64,000 nt of DNA from Nevskia soli DSM 19509 (GCF_000711955.1 NZ_JONR01000018.1:1-64000); one strand, 5' to 3'. Shown: positions 51,911 to 61,683, numbered from the stretch's first letter. The notes: generated by a model from the letters alone, not told the origin. Made by a program: numbers and translations.

Positions 51911-54900
51911 CTATTTCCCGTGACGGCGCGTTTTCGTTTCGGCGCGTGGGTGAGCTGTCTCCACCGCGTCGCTGACGAACCAGGGCGTGCCGTCGGCCCG
52001 CATATACATCCGCTGCATCTCTTCTACGTTGAACGGGCGCGAGCCGATGCGGCCGAACACCGCCACCTGTCCGCCGCTCTCGTCCACCGCGCGGTCGCGG
52101 TCGAGGCCGCGCGACAGCGACAGCGCCGGCTTCGGGGTCTTGTAGTGGGCGATCAGCACCGGCTTGGGATCGGGTGAGAAGCCGTAGAACCTGGGTTGCG
52201 TGTCCGGCGCGGTGAGCTGGATCACCTGGAGTCCGTTTCGGCCGTCGGCGACATAGGCGAAGAGGGAGGCGTTGGTCGAACCGACCACCACGTCATGCGC
52301 GTCGTCGAGCTTGCCGCCGGCGTCGAACAGCTGGTACAGCTTCGGCTTCTCCGGATTCTCCACGTCGATGATGGCCAGGCCCTGCTTGCCGGCGGCGACG
52401 TAGGCGAAGGTGCGGGCGACATAGACGCGGTGCGCATCGCCCAGCGCCACGCTGGCGCCGTCGATCAGCTTCGGCGCCTGTGGATGGGTAATGTCCACCA
52501 CCTGCAGGCCCTGTCCGGTGACGGCGAACAGGTAGCGGAATTGCACATAGGTGCTGCGCAGATCCTGCATCGGCAGCGTCGCCGCCACTTCCGGCTTGAG
52601 TGGATCGGCCAGGTTCAGCACCACCAGGCCGGCGTCGGCGGCTATATAGACCCAGTCGCCGGCGATGGTCACGTGCCGTGCACCCTTGAGTAGGCCATCA
52701 GGGTTGTAGGTCAGGGCGCGTTCGAGGAAATTGTCGCGCGGATCGCCGTCCTGCAAGGTGTCGACGTTGGTCAGGATCAGGCCTTCGACGCGGTCGGTGA
52801 TCAAGGCGTAGTGGTAGATCGGGTGGAACGCCTGTTCCTGGTTGTCCTGGCGCATCTTCCCGGTGTTGCGCAGCAGGTTGATCGGCTGGTTGGTGGGCAG
52901 GGCGACGCAGCTCGCGTCTTTCGAGGCGATGTGGGTGTCGTGCCCCAGCGGCGAGAACGGCGCGGTGATGATCTTTTCGGAGATGCCCTTGTTGCCGATC
53001 CCGGCCACGTCGTAGGCCTGCATGCCCTTCCTGCCTTGCGCCACATAGAGATACTCGCCGCGCAATTGCAGGCAGCCCACCGCGTCGCCGGTGCCATGGG
53101 TGTACGCGTGCTGCAATTCCTGCCCGTTCTTCTGGTGTTCGGCGAACCAGTCGGGATAGGCGTAGCGATGCAGGTAGCTGCCGATCACCGCCTGCGGCTC
53201 GTCCCATTCCGTCACCTGCACCGCGGCCAGCGCGCCGTCGAGGCCGGTATAGGCGTGGTAGCCGATGAAGTTGACGAAGCCGGTGCCCAGGCCCAGCAGC
53301 GAGGTGATCCAGGCGTTGTTGTCGTTGGCCTGCGCCAAGTGACAGTCGGAACAGGTCTTGGTCTCGACCGTGCGTTCGGTATGCGGGTAGTGCGGCGCGA
53401 AGGCCTGGCTGGAGAAGCCGCTGGCCGCCACCGGCGCCTGCTGCACGTAGATGTGTTCGCGGTTGGCGTTGGTGGAGGACAGCACCAGGGCCGAGGAACT
53501 GCGCACCGGCGCGATGCGGTAGCCCTTGGCCTCGCCGTGCTTGCCCAGCATGAAGAAGTCGTCGCGCGCCACCTGCGGGTTGTAGGTGGCGAAGTTGCGC
53601 GATTCCTCGCCGTCGAACTTGTGGCGGTCGGATTTCCAGTTGGCCTGGATCGGCAGGTGGCAGCCGAAGCAGGAGGTGGTCCAGGAACTGTGGCAGCTGA
53701 CGCAGAGCATCTTGCTGTCCTGGTGGGCACGGCTGGCCGGGGACACGGCGGCCCCCCAGGCGAAGGTTTGCGTGTCGGTGCCCATCAGCTTGGCGCGGGC
53801 GGCCTTGGCGTTGTAGTCCTTGCTGGTCGGCGTGACGCTGTCCTTCACCAGGTGCACGCGCCACTCCAGGCCCGGCGTCACCGAGGAGCGTTGCCACAAT
53901 TCGCCGTTGAGCCACTCGAAGCGCAGGCGCCCGTCCTGGGTGCGCATCTGCGCGAGGTCGGTGCCGGCCGGCGGCGCCGGGGCCTGGGTACCGTCGGCGT
54001 AGACGCAGACATAGGTCGGCACCGCGGGCGGCGGGATGTTGGCGACCTTGATCGAGGCGCCGGCCTGCAGCGTGGAGCCGGCCGGGCACTTCGGCGCGGG
54101 CGCCGCCGGGCCGGAACTGCGCAGGGTGGGGTAGTTGTCCACCGTGCCGTGGCAGTCCTGGCAGTCGATCTCGATGGCCTGCGCCACCTCGCCGTAGAGG
54201 TGGCCGTTGCCGTGCATGTCCTGCGAGAAATGGCAGTCGGTGCACTGCATGCCCTTCTCGACGTGGATCGACATCAGCTGCACCGCCTTGTGCGGGTTGG
54301 CGGGATCGAATTTGTGCGGATCGTCGTCGGCGACGATTTTGCCGTCCTTGTCGAGCAGGTCGCCCTTGCGGTCGCGCTTGAAGATGGCGCGGAAGTTCCA
54401 GCCGTGGCCGTGGTAGTCGGCGAACTGGGTGTCCTTCAATTGCGGGTTCAGGCCGGAGACGTTCTTGAGGAATTCCGGATCGCTCCACTTGCCGCGGATC
54501 GCCGCCTCCTCCGGATTGCGCTCATTGATCTGGCGGATTTCGTGGTCGGTCGGGTACTTCTGCTTCTCCGGCCACATGCTGGGTGCGTCGGACTCGTAGT
54601 CCCACATGGTGTAGCCGAGCATCGAGTTGAGGAAAATGTTCGGCTGGTGCATGTGGCAGACCATGCACTGCTCGGTGGGGATGGAGCGGGTGAAGACGTG
54701 TTTGAGCGGATGGCCGGACTCGTTCTTCGGAATGGTCGGATCGACGGTCTGGGTGGTGCCTTCGTTGCCGAACTTCGCGTACGGGCCGGAGTGCAGCGGG
54801 TCGCGGTCGTTGGCGTAGACCACGTGGCAGCCGGCGCAGCCGCTGGAGCGGTAATCGCCGGCCTGCTCGTTGGTGCCGAGGAACCACATGTAGGGATCGT

Positions 54901-55810
54901 TGAGGCGCGTCTTGGTGAGGTTGATCACCGGCACGGCGATGCGGTTGCCGGTGCCCGGGCCGCGGTTGGACTGGCGGAAGTCAGGGCGGCCCGGTTCCTC
55001 CAGCTTCTGGATGCTGCCGCTGGAATCGGGCAGGCCGGTTTCAGGGAACAGGCTGGAGATGTTGCGGCCGCCGCGCTCGAAGATGCGGAACACATCGCCG
55101 GGCGGCACCACTTCCCAGGGCGGCAGCGGGAACAATTTTGCCAGCACGCCCTTGGCCGCCATGTTGGCGTCCGGCGTGCCGGAGGGATCCTCGATCGAGG
55201 CGGCCTGGCCGTCGCGGGTATAGGTCTCGCCGATGATGGAGCGCTTGAACGGCAGGATGCCGTTGTTGTACGAGGCGCCCTCGAAGAACATGGCGCTGTT
55301 GCTCATCAGGCTGCGTTCGGCCGCCTCGATCAGCGGCAGGTGGCAGGCACCGCAGGCCTCGCGCACCACGCGGTAGTCGCTGGGATTCATGAAACGGATG
55401 AATTCGGGCGACTCGCGGTTGAGCAGGGTGTAGCTTTCCGGCGGGTTGGCGCTGGAGGGGTAGCGCCAGGATCCCGGATTGCGCGGCTGCACATGCGCCT
55501 GGTCCAGTGTCTTGCGGTAGGCCGGCTGGTCCTGCCGGATGCCGTCACCCAGCGCGATCCTTGCATCGCCACCGTGGCAGTCGGTGCAGCCCAGCACCAC
55601 CGCCGGGTTGACGTGCATGCTGGCGTGGTCGGTATCGGTGTGGCAGGAGCGGCAGCCTGCGCTCTTGTCCTGCGCCTGCTGCGCGGTCTGGAAGCGCGGT
55701 GCGGCGGGCGATTCCGGATAGGCGATGTCGCGCGGCTGTTCCTTGTCGTAGGCGTGGGCCGTGCCGGCGACGGCCAGTGCAGCGAGCAACAGGGCGGGGA
55801 GGCTGCGCAT
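51911..55810 (-). CDS. ten-CxxCH cytochrome c with C-terminal LVIVD-like propeller
   Basis: This 1299-residue exported protein (signal ending GTAHA) has ten CxxCH sites: CRSCH, CTDCH, CGACH, CAGCH, CMVCH, CTDCH, CQDCH, CVSCH, CFGCH and CSDCH, spread over about residues 50-830. Residues about 920-1240 hold LVIVD-type repeats (YLYVAQGRKGMQAYDVAG; WVYIAADAGLVVLNLADP; FAYVAAGKQGLAIIDVENP), expected to form a beta-propeller. It should be a periplasmic or cell-surface electron carrier. It follows the barrel gene by 2 bp. Heme spacing is irregular, unlike MtrA or OmcA. Confidence 0.9.
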   Translation of the reverse strand: MRSLPALLLAALAVAGTAHAYDKEQPRDIAYPESPAAPRFQTAQQAQDKSAGCRSCHTDTDHASMHVNPAVVLGCTDCHGGDARIALGDGIRQDQPAYRKTLDQAHVQPRNPGSWRYPSSANPPESYTLLNRESPEFIRFMNPSDYRVVREACGACHLPLIEAAERSLMSNSAMFFEGASYNNGILPFKRSIIGETYTRDGQAASIEDPSGTPDANMAAKGVLAKLFPLPPWEVVPPGDVFRIFERGGRNISSLFPETGLPDSSGSIQKLEEPGRPDFRQSNRGPGTGNRIAVPVINLTKTRLNDPYMWFLGTNEQAGDYRSSGCAGCHVVYANDRDPLHSGPYAKFGNEGTTQTVDPTIPKNESGHPLKHVFTRSIPTEQCMVCHMHQPNIFLNSMLGYTMWDYESDAPSMWPEKQKYPTDHEIRQINERNPEEAAIRGKWSDPEFLKNVSGLNPQLKDTQFADYHGHGWNFRAIFKRDRKGDLLDKDGKIVADDDPHKFDPANPHKAVQLMSIHVEKGMQCTDCHFSQDMHGNGHLYGEVAQAIEIDCQDCHGTVDNYPTLRSSGPAAPAPKCPAGSTLQAGASIKVANIPPPAVPTYVCVYADGTQAPAPPAGTDLAQMRTQDGRLRFEWLNGELWQRSSVTPGLEWRVHLVKDSVTPTSKDYNAKAARAKLMGTDTQTFAWGAAVSPASRAHQDSKMLCVSCHSSWTTSCFGCHLPIQANWKSDRHKFDGEESRNFATYNPQVARDDFFMLGKHGEAKGYRIAPVRSSSALVLSSTNANREHIYVQQAPVAASGFSSQAFAPHYPHTERTVETKTCSDCHLAQANDNNAWITSLLGLGTGFVNFIGYHAYTGLDGALAAVQVTEWDEPQAVIGSYLHRYAYPDWFAEHQKNGQELQHAYTHGTGDAVGCLQLRGEYLYVAQGRKGMQAYDVAGIGNKGISEKIITAPFSPLGHDTHIASKDASCVALPTNQPINLLRNTGKMRQDNQEQAFHPIYHYALITDRVEGLILTNVDTLQDGDPRDNFLERALTYNPDGLLKGARHVTIAGDWVYIAADAGLVVLNLADPLKPEVAATLPMQDLRSTYVQFRYLFAVTGQGLQVVDITHPQAPKLIDGASVALGDAHRVYVARTFAYVAAGKQGLAIIDVENPEKPKLYQLFDAGGKLDDAHDVVVGSTNASLFAYVADGRNGLQVIQLTAPDTQPRFYGFSPDPKPVLIAHYKTPKPALSLSRGLDRDRAVDESGGQVAVFGRIGSRPFNVEEMQRMYMRADGTPWFVSDAVETAHPRAETKTRRHGK

Positions 55811-55812
55811 GG

Positions 55813-57987
55813 TCAGTAAGTCAGAACCAGGTTGCCAAGCACCGAGTACTGGTACTTGTCGGGAAACAGGGCGCGGTAGCCGTCGTCCGGGATGAGCATG
55901 GCGCCGGACAGGCGGAAGATGATGTTTTGTGTGAAGAAGGGCCGGTAGATCAGGGCGGTGGAGAGATCCCAGCCGATGCTGTTGGAATGCAACTCCTGGT
56001 TGCGCGCCAGCGCCACGGTCTGCGCGCTGTCGAACCAGAGGTGATTGAAGTTGCCGGACAGGCGCAGTTGCGGCATCAGGTCGGCATCGGCGCCGAGGCC
56101 GAGCAGGATCAGGCCCGGGTTCTCGAAGTTGGACTGGCCGAAGTCCTTGCTGGAGCGCAGGTCGGCCAGTTCGCCGTTGCGCTGCGACAGGGTCACGCCG
56201 CCGCCGCCGATCAGCGGCACCGCCTGGCGGATCCAGAAGCTGGTATCGGCGCCGGCGATGATCGGGTTCTCGAAGATGGCGTCGAAGCCGGTGGCGGTGT
56301 TGTTGTAGGGATTGTGGTCACCGCTGGCGTAGACGGCGCTGGCGCGCAGGCGCAGCCAGTCCAGGTCGTAGGAGGCCTCGGCCGCACCGAACTTGCCGCG
56401 GATGCGCTGTACGTTGTCGGCGAACACGCCGCGGTCCTGGCGGCCGATGGACAGGTAAGTGGACATGGTCAGATTGAGGCGGCCGAAATGGCCGTCGCCG
56501 TTGTAGCCGAAGTAGGTCACCTGGTACTTGCGCGGCGTTTCGGTGCCGATGGCGGCCGGACGCTGCAGGAAGCCGTTGTCGTCGTAGAACTGCTCGCCGT
56601 TTTCGCGGTTGCGGTTGTGCACCACGGTGAGCTGCGAGGTGAAGGCCAGCACCGGGAAGTCCTGGCGATACAGATTGAAGACGTAGGTGTCGTCGTTACG
56701 GGGCTTGACCTGTACGTCGTTGAGGCCGCTGTTGGTGTTCTTCTCCAGGCGACGGATCCAGGCAACGTTGTATTGCCAGCGGTTGTTGTCGCGGGTGCCG
56801 AAGAAGCGCAGCGCCAGCTGGTTGTCCTGGAACAGGAAGCCGCGGAAGTCGGTGGAGAAGGGCTGGATGCCGAAGCGCACGCTGTCGAAATCGTAGCGGT
56901 CCGAGACGTTGCGCAGGTGGTAGTCGACAAAGGCCTCCTGCAGGCCGATGAACTGGTCCGAACGGTAACGGCCCTTGCCCGGATCGATATTGAGTGCGCC
57001 GGCTTCCTCGGCCGTGGTGTAGTTGTAGTTCAGCACCGGCGTCAGGTGCAGCTCGTACTCGGGCGGCTTGAAGGTGGTGTCGCCCTTGATGTACACCGCC
57101 GACAGGATCAGGTTGGCGTTGAACAGGGTTTGCCGCTGGCCGCCGAAGATGCCGTTCTCGTTGGGATCGTTGCTGCCCTGGGGGCCGACCGGTACCGGCA
57201 GGCGGCGATACTCGTAGAGCGTATCGGCGATGACGTTGAGGCTGAGGAACTCGTCGCCGTGACGGATCGGCTTGTCCGCCTTCCAGGTGTTCTGGTTGTA
57301 GGGGTCGTACCAGTGCTGCGGCACCAGGCCCAGGGTGTTGAGCAGGCGCCAGCGGTCGGGGATCGGCGCGATCTCCCATTCCTTCCAGGCTTCCGGCGCC
57401 GCCACCGGAGCGAGGCGGCCCATGCGGTTCGGATCGGGCAGCGGCTCGGTATCGCCCGGCACCCGACGCTGCTCACCGGTGCGGCGGCGGATGTCGGGGA
57501 CGCTTGCCACCGGTGCGGTGGTCGGCATGGCGGCGGGCGGCGGCGCCATGGCGACTTCGCTCTTCAACTCCGGTCGCGGCATCGGCCGCGGCAGGGCTGC
57601 GGAGGCGTCGGTCGGCGCCGCGGCCGCGGCCGCGGCTGCGTGTGCGTGTGCGGGTGGTTCCGTCGCCGCGTGATATACCGCATAGGCTTCCGCCGCCGGG
57701 ATGGCGACGATGTCCTGCGCTTCCGGCACGCGCAACACGCTGCCGGGCCTGATGTGTTCGGGCGAGCCGGCGAAGGCGTCCGGGTTGGCGCGATACAGGG
57801 CGGTGATGGTCTGGTAGGTGCAGAGCCGGGTTTTCTCGGGGCGCAGGGCGTAGGCGATCTGCGACAGGCTTTCCTTCGCGTGCACCGGGCCGTAGGTCTG
57901 TCCCGCCGCATAAACCTGCGTGGTCACCGCCAGCAGGGTCCCGAGTGCGCTGTACAGCACCAGGCTTCGCGCCGCGGCACGTTTCAT
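55813..57987 (-). CDS. LysM (FimV-like)-domain outer-membrane barrel
   Basis: This 724-residue exported protein has a signal peptide, then a LysM/FimV-like segment (about 28-95, YGPVHAKESLSQIAYAL, ITALYRANPDAFAG, IRPGSVLRVP), an Ala/Pro/His linker (about 110-190), and a C-terminal barrel of about 500 residues. The barrel has many amphipathic strands (DSVRFGIQPFSTDFRGFLFQ; QLALRFFGTRDNNRWQY) and ends VLGNLVLTY with a terminal aromatic. It overlaps the GlcG-type gene by ATGA. It could be the pore of an outer-membrane electron conduit. The barrel family was not identified; alginate-export-like is the nearest impression. Confidence 0.78.
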   Translation of the reverse strand: MKRAAARSLVLYSALGTLLAVTTQVYAAGQTYGPVHAKESLSQIAYALRPEKTRLCTYQTITALYRANPDAFAGSPEHIRPGSVLRVPEAQDIVAIPAAEAYAVYHAATEPPAHAHAAAAAAAAPTDASAALPRPMPRPELKSEVAMAPPPAAMPTTAPVASVPDIRRRTGEQRRVPGDTEPLPDPNRMGRLAPVAAPEAWKEWEIAPIPDRWRLLNTLGLVPQHWYDPYNQNTWKADKPIRHGDEFLSLNVIADTLYEYRRLPVPVGPQGSNDPNENGIFGGQRQTLFNANLILSAVYIKGDTTFKPPEYELHLTPVLNYNYTTAEEAGALNIDPGKGRYRSDQFIGLQEAFVDYHLRNVSDRYDFDSVRFGIQPFSTDFRGFLFQDNQLALRFFGTRDNNRWQYNVAWIRRLEKNTNSGLNDVQVKPRNDDTYVFNLYRQDFPVLAFTSQLTVVHNRNRENGEQFYDDNGFLQRPAAIGTETPRKYQVTYFGYNGDGHFGRLNLTMSTYLSIGRQDRGVFADNVQRIRGKFGAAEASYDLDWLRLRASAVYASGDHNPYNNTATGFDAIFENPIIAGADTSFWIRQAVPLIGGGGVTLSQRNGELADLRSSKDFGQSNFENPGLILLGLGADADLMPQLRLSGNFNHLWFDSAQTVALARNQELHSNSIGWDLSTALIYRPFFTQNIIFRLSGAMLIPDDGYRALFPDKYQYSVLGNLVLTY

Positions 57988-59927
57988 TTGCCGTCGCACG
58001 GCGCTTGCTCGTTGCTGTCCAGGAACGGCGCCTGCGGGCATTCGACGTAGCGCACCTTCTGACCCTGGATATTGAGCTGGTCGATGCGCCTGGCGATGGG
58101 GGCGTTGCCGAGGGTGCCCAGGGTTTGTCCGGCGTTATAGACGCCGAGGAAGGCGACCATGTCGTCCTGGTCGATGCCGTCGCCGGAGACGCCGACCGCA
58201 CCGATCAACTGGCTGCCGCGATAGATGGGGACGCCGCCGGCGAAAATCTGCAGGCCGTCGCCGAGTGCAGCCGGCACGGTGGTGTTGAAGCCGGCCACCG
58301 GCCCCGGAGGGCCGGCGCAGCTGGGACCGACATCCGGGCCCGCGCCGAGACCGAACAGCACGTGCTGGGCAATGCGCTCGTAGACCAGGTCCAGTTGCAG
58401 GCCGGTGGAGAAGGGGCTCCATTGGGCGTAGGGCTTGCTCAGCGGGCCATTGGGATAGCCGTCGATGCCGTCGGGAAAGAACGGGCGCTCAAAGTTGCCG
58501 ATAGAGCGGGCGCCGTACGCATAAGTGCCGTCGAGGGCGTTGACGCCGATCAGCGCGGTCATCGCCCGGCTGTAGTCGGCGAACTGTATGGTGGCGTCGC
58601 CGGGGCTGCCCTGCGGCTTGATGTAGGTGACGGAACCGGCCGCCTGCAAGGCCGCCGCCGCACCGGGCGAGGACAGGAACATGGCGGTGCGCGCTTTCTG
58701 CAGTGCCACGTCGGTTCCGAACACCGGCGCGTCGCGCGTGCGCAGCACGCCGAGGATAGCGCCCTTGGTGTCCACCACCACGAACGAGCCGCGCATCTGC
58801 GAACCCAGCGGCCGGCGGATCTGCGCGCGGGTGCGGTTGGCGACGGCGATGCCGTCCTTGAGCAGCTCGGTGACTTCGGTGGCGCTGAGCAGGCCGTCGC
58901 TGCCGGCACGCGGCGGATAGCGTGGGGTGCCGTCGGCGTTGACCAGGCGGAACGCGTCGAGCCCGCTGAAAGCGCCTTCGGTAGCTGCGGCGTAGCCCGA
59001 CTGCGCGGTGCCGAAATCGGTGCCCGCCAGGATGGTGGCGGCGGAGTAACCGCCCACCGCTTCCAGGGCGCCGGAAGCGCCGGCTGCGCTGAAGCTCAGT
59101 GTATTGCGGCCGCCGGTAAGGGTGTCGGCGGTTTCCACGTCGGTATAGCGCAGGGTCTTGCCGCCGACGGTGATGCGGTCGGCGCGGCGATCGGCCGGGG
59201 CATCGAAGCCGGCGGTGGCGGCGATGGCGATCAGTTCATCAACGCTGCGGTCGCGATCCGTGATATCGAGGTCAAGGCTGTAGAAGCCGTCGGAGATGAT
59301 GCCGACGCCGCCGACCACGGTGCCGTTCTTGTACAGCGGGAAGCCGCCGGGGTCCGCTGACAGCCCCAGCGGCGAGCGCTTGGGGCCGATGTCGGCGATG
59401 GCGCCGCCGCTGTAGCGCGTATTGAAATCCGAACAGGGCAGGGAGCTGAACTGCACGCCGAACAGCGGACCGCCCGGCTGCCCCAGCTCACCGGGGTTGA
59501 AGTGTTCCTGCACGATCTGGCTGGCGGTGCGGGTGGAGAAGGCGTTGCCCTCGGAGCTGAGGTAGGCGCCGGTAATGGCCTTGGCGATCGCGGCCAGCGG
59601 CGACGGCACCACGCCCAGGCCGTCGAGGCCGGTGCCGGTATCGCGCTGCGAATCCACCGTGACGCTGTTCCTGGCGTTGCTCATCTTGAACACGGCGAGC
59701 ACATTGCCGACACGGTCGGTGACGGCGATGACGGCACCCACCTTCTGCGCCTGCGCCTCCGCTACGGCCTGGGCGATGACGGTCTGCACCTCGGCGATCT
59801 CCAGGCGCTGCGGGATGTCCTGCTGGCAGTTGCCGCTGCAACCGCCGCTCGGGCCGCCGCCGCCGCAGGAGGACAGCGTCAGGCACAGACCGAGCAGGAA
59901 TTCCGGCAAGCAGCGGCGACGGATCAT
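57984..59927 (-). CDS. lipoprotein with two GlcG/HbpS-type domains
   Basis: This 647-residue lipoprotein (lipobox LSSC) has two GlcG/HbpS (PF03928-type) units, about 45-275 and 375-640. Each has an opening helix (EVQTVIAQAVAEAQAQ; EVTELLKDGIAVANRT), a VIAVTDRVGNVLAVFK- or SFVVVDTKGAILGVLR-type strand pair and a GGVGIISDG or GAVGVSGDGIDQD motif. HbpS binds heme and senses redox in Streptomyces. Cys pairs are near the N-terminus (GGCSGNCQQD). It overlaps its neighbours by ATGA at both ends. A heme or iron-sensing or storage role in this operon is plausible. Confidence 0.85.
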   Translation of the reverse strand: MIRRRCLPEFLLGLCLTLSSCGGGGPSGGCSGNCQQDIPQRLEIAEVQTVIAQAVAEAQAQKVGAVIAVTDRVGNVLAVFKMSNARNSVTVDSQRDTGTGLDGLGVVPSPLAAIAKAITGAYLSSEGNAFSTRTASQIVQEHFNPGELGQPGGPLFGVQFSSLPCSDFNTRYSGGAIADIGPKRSPLGLSADPGGFPLYKNGTVVGGVGIISDGFYSLDLDITDRDRSVDELIAIAATAGFDAPADRRADRITVGGKTLRYTDVETADTLTGGRNTLSFSAAGASGALEAVGGYSAATILAGTDFGTAQSGYAAATEGAFSGLDAFRLVNADGTPRYPPRAGSDGLLSATEVTELLKDGIAVANRTRAQIRRPLGSQMRGSFVVVDTKGAILGVLRTRDAPVFGTDVALQKARTAMFLSSPGAAAALQAAGSVTYIKPQGSPGDATIQFADYSRAMTALIGVNALDGTYAYGARSIGNFERPFFPDGIDGYPNGPLSKPYAQWSPFSTGLQLDLVYERIAQHVLFGLGAGPDVGPSCAGPPGPVAGFNTTVPAALGDGLQIFAGGVPIYRGSQLIGAVGVSGDGIDQDDMVAFLGVYNAGQTLGTLGNAPIARRIDQLNIQGQKVRYVECPQAPFLDSNEQAPCDGK

Positions 59928-61678
59928 GGCGGGTGCTCGGCCAGCGCGGGCGGCCCAGCGGGCTTGCTCGCCATGCCCATCAGGTGATCCTTCGAGATGT
60001 GGTAGCCGTGGCATTCGATGCAGGTGGAAGGAATCCTGGAAACGGTTCCGGGATCGCCATGGCAGTCGCGGCAGCGCGTGATCTCCGGCAGCAGCACATC
60101 GGTGCTGAGCGTGGACTTGCGGGCGGCGTGGCAGCTCTCGCATTTCTCGGTACGGTGGGCTTGATGGCTGAAGCTGGCGTGGTCGAGCCGATGCTGCGCC
60201 AGCATCACCGGCGCCACGCTCCACGGCAGCGCCGGATCGCCGGTGCGCGTCACGCTGTGGCAGTAGCCGCAGACGCGCTTGTCGAACACCTCGTCGATGA
60301 CGATGGCGGACTGCTGGTCGGCCCATTCCAGCGCGGCCCGCGCCTGCGGCGGCGTCAACTGCTCGCCCGGCTTGCGCCGCAGCTGCACGATCGGCGGGGC
60401 GCCAGGTTTCTTCACGCCACCGGCCAGTGCGGCGCGCGCGTAGTAGTCGCGGATCACACCCACCACCTGAGCCGGCTGCCCGTGCGGCACCGAGCGGTCC
60501 GGATCATCGGGGTCGAAGTCCAGGCGATGGCATTCGGCGCAGTGCTTCTGCATGTCGATGGGCTTGAACGACACGCCGGAAGAATCAGGTTCGTGGCAGC
60601 TGGGACAACCCAACACCTGCTTGCCGGTGGGTGACTTGATGCCCTTGGGATCGAGGTGCTTGTCGTGCGGATACTTGAGATTGGTGTCGGAATGCAGCGT
60701 CATCGCCTGTTCCGGGCTGGCTTCGATCCAGGCGAACGTGCGCGTCACCGAGTCGTAGCGCGCCACCTTCGGCGTGAACACCGGATGGTGCTGCGAGAAA
60801 TCTGCGGCCGCTTGCAGCCTGAGGTCGGGAAAACGCTGCTGCGGCTGCGCGTGGCAGGCGGTGCACTGCGCGCTGTCGCGCATCACCAGTGCCAAGTCTC
60901 CCTTGTGCTCGTGGTGGCAGTCCTCGCAGCGTGCCTTGGCGAAGTCGTCCAGCCGCAGCCAGCGCGCATCGCTGGCATGTGCTTTTGTATCCTTGTGGCA
61001 GCTCAGGCAGGCTTCGTTGGGCACGCGCTCGAAGGCTGCCTTGTGGCACTTGGCACAGTCGTTCTGGAAGTAGGCATGTGCACTGCTCGATTGGCCGGGC
61101 ACCCACAAGTGATCGGTCGGTATCGCCGCCGCCAGACCGGTCGGCGGCCTGGGCGGCTGGTAGTCCGCCTGCGCCGGCACGGGCGGCGGGGTGTGGTGGA
61201 AGCGCAGCCAGGCCGGCAGGGCGAAGCTCAGCAACAGCACCGGCACGAACAGCAGCCAGGCCACGCGCCGCCGCGTCCACAGCACTTCACCCAGGGTCAT
61301 GCCCAGGCGCGTCTGCCGCTGGCTTTTCTCGTCGCGCGCCGAGACTTTTTCCTCGACATCGATCTGCAGGTCGATATCGCCGGTGCCGGGCAGGATGGTC
61401 AGCTGGTAGCGGCCGATCAGGACGACATCGCCGCCGCGCAGCTTGTGCTCCCTGGTCACGGCGCCGTTGACCAGCATGCTGGCGCCGGGCCTGGTCACCA
61501 GCATGGCATTCTTGCCGCTGCGCACCAGCTCGGCATGGGCCAGCGCGATGCGCAGATCCGGCAGCTCGATGTCCTGGTCGGTGCCGCGGCCGATGCGCAG
61601 GCGCTGGCTCTCCAGCGTGCGGTCCTGCGAGACGTTTTCGCCGCTTTGCCGGGTCCAGGTGCGGATCAGGAAGCGCAC
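59924..61678 (-). CDS. FHA domain fused to a ten-CxxCH cytochrome c
   Basis: This 584-residue protein has a cytoplasmic FHA domain (about 20-105; LRIGRGTDQDIELPD, HAELV, VNGAV), one membrane helix (about 138-158, WLLFVPVLLLSFALPAW), and a periplasmic multiheme region with ten CxxCH: CAKCH, CLSCH, CEDCH, CTACH, CPSCH, CAECH, CGYCH, CESCH, CRDCH and CIECH. It starts at GTG 61678. FHA domains bind phosphothreonine, so a protein kinase could control or localise this inner-membrane cytochrome. The multiheme part resembles NapC/cytochrome c554-like tandem motifs only in outline. Confidence 0.92.
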   Translation of the reverse strand: MRFLIRTWTRQSGENVSQDRTLESQRLRIGRGTDQDIELPDLRIALAHAELVRSGKNAMLVTRPGASMLVNGAVTREHKLRGGDVVLIGRYQLTILPGTGDIDLQIDVEEKVSARDEKSQRQTRLGMTLGEVLWTRRRVAWLLFVPVLLLSFALPAWLRFHHTPPPVPAQADYQPPRPPTGLAAAIPTDHLWVPGQSSSAHAYFQNDCAKCHKAAFERVPNEACLSCHKDTKAHASDARWLRLDDFAKARCEDCHHEHKGDLALVMRDSAQCTACHAQPQQRFPDLRLQAAADFSQHHPVFTPKVARYDSVTRTFAWIEASPEQAMTLHSDTNLKYPHDKHLDPKGIKSPTGKQVLGCPSCHEPDSSGVSFKPIDMQKHCAECHRLDFDPDDPDRSVPHGQPAQVVGVIRDYYARAALAGGVKKPGAPPIVQLRRKPGEQLTPPQARAALEWADQQSAIVIDEVFDKRVCGYCHSVTRTGDPALPWSVAPVMLAQHRLDHASFSHQAHRTEKCESCHAARKSTLSTDVLLPEITRCRDCHGDPGTVSRIPSTCIECHGYHISKDHLMGMASKPAGPPALAEHPP

Positions 61679-61683
61679 GGGGC

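Noticed and set aside
52811..55819. 1002-codon plus-strand open frame opposite the decaheme-LVIVD gene
   Set aside because: Antisense of a gene with ten CxxCH motifs; codon bias makes stop-free complements common at this GC content.
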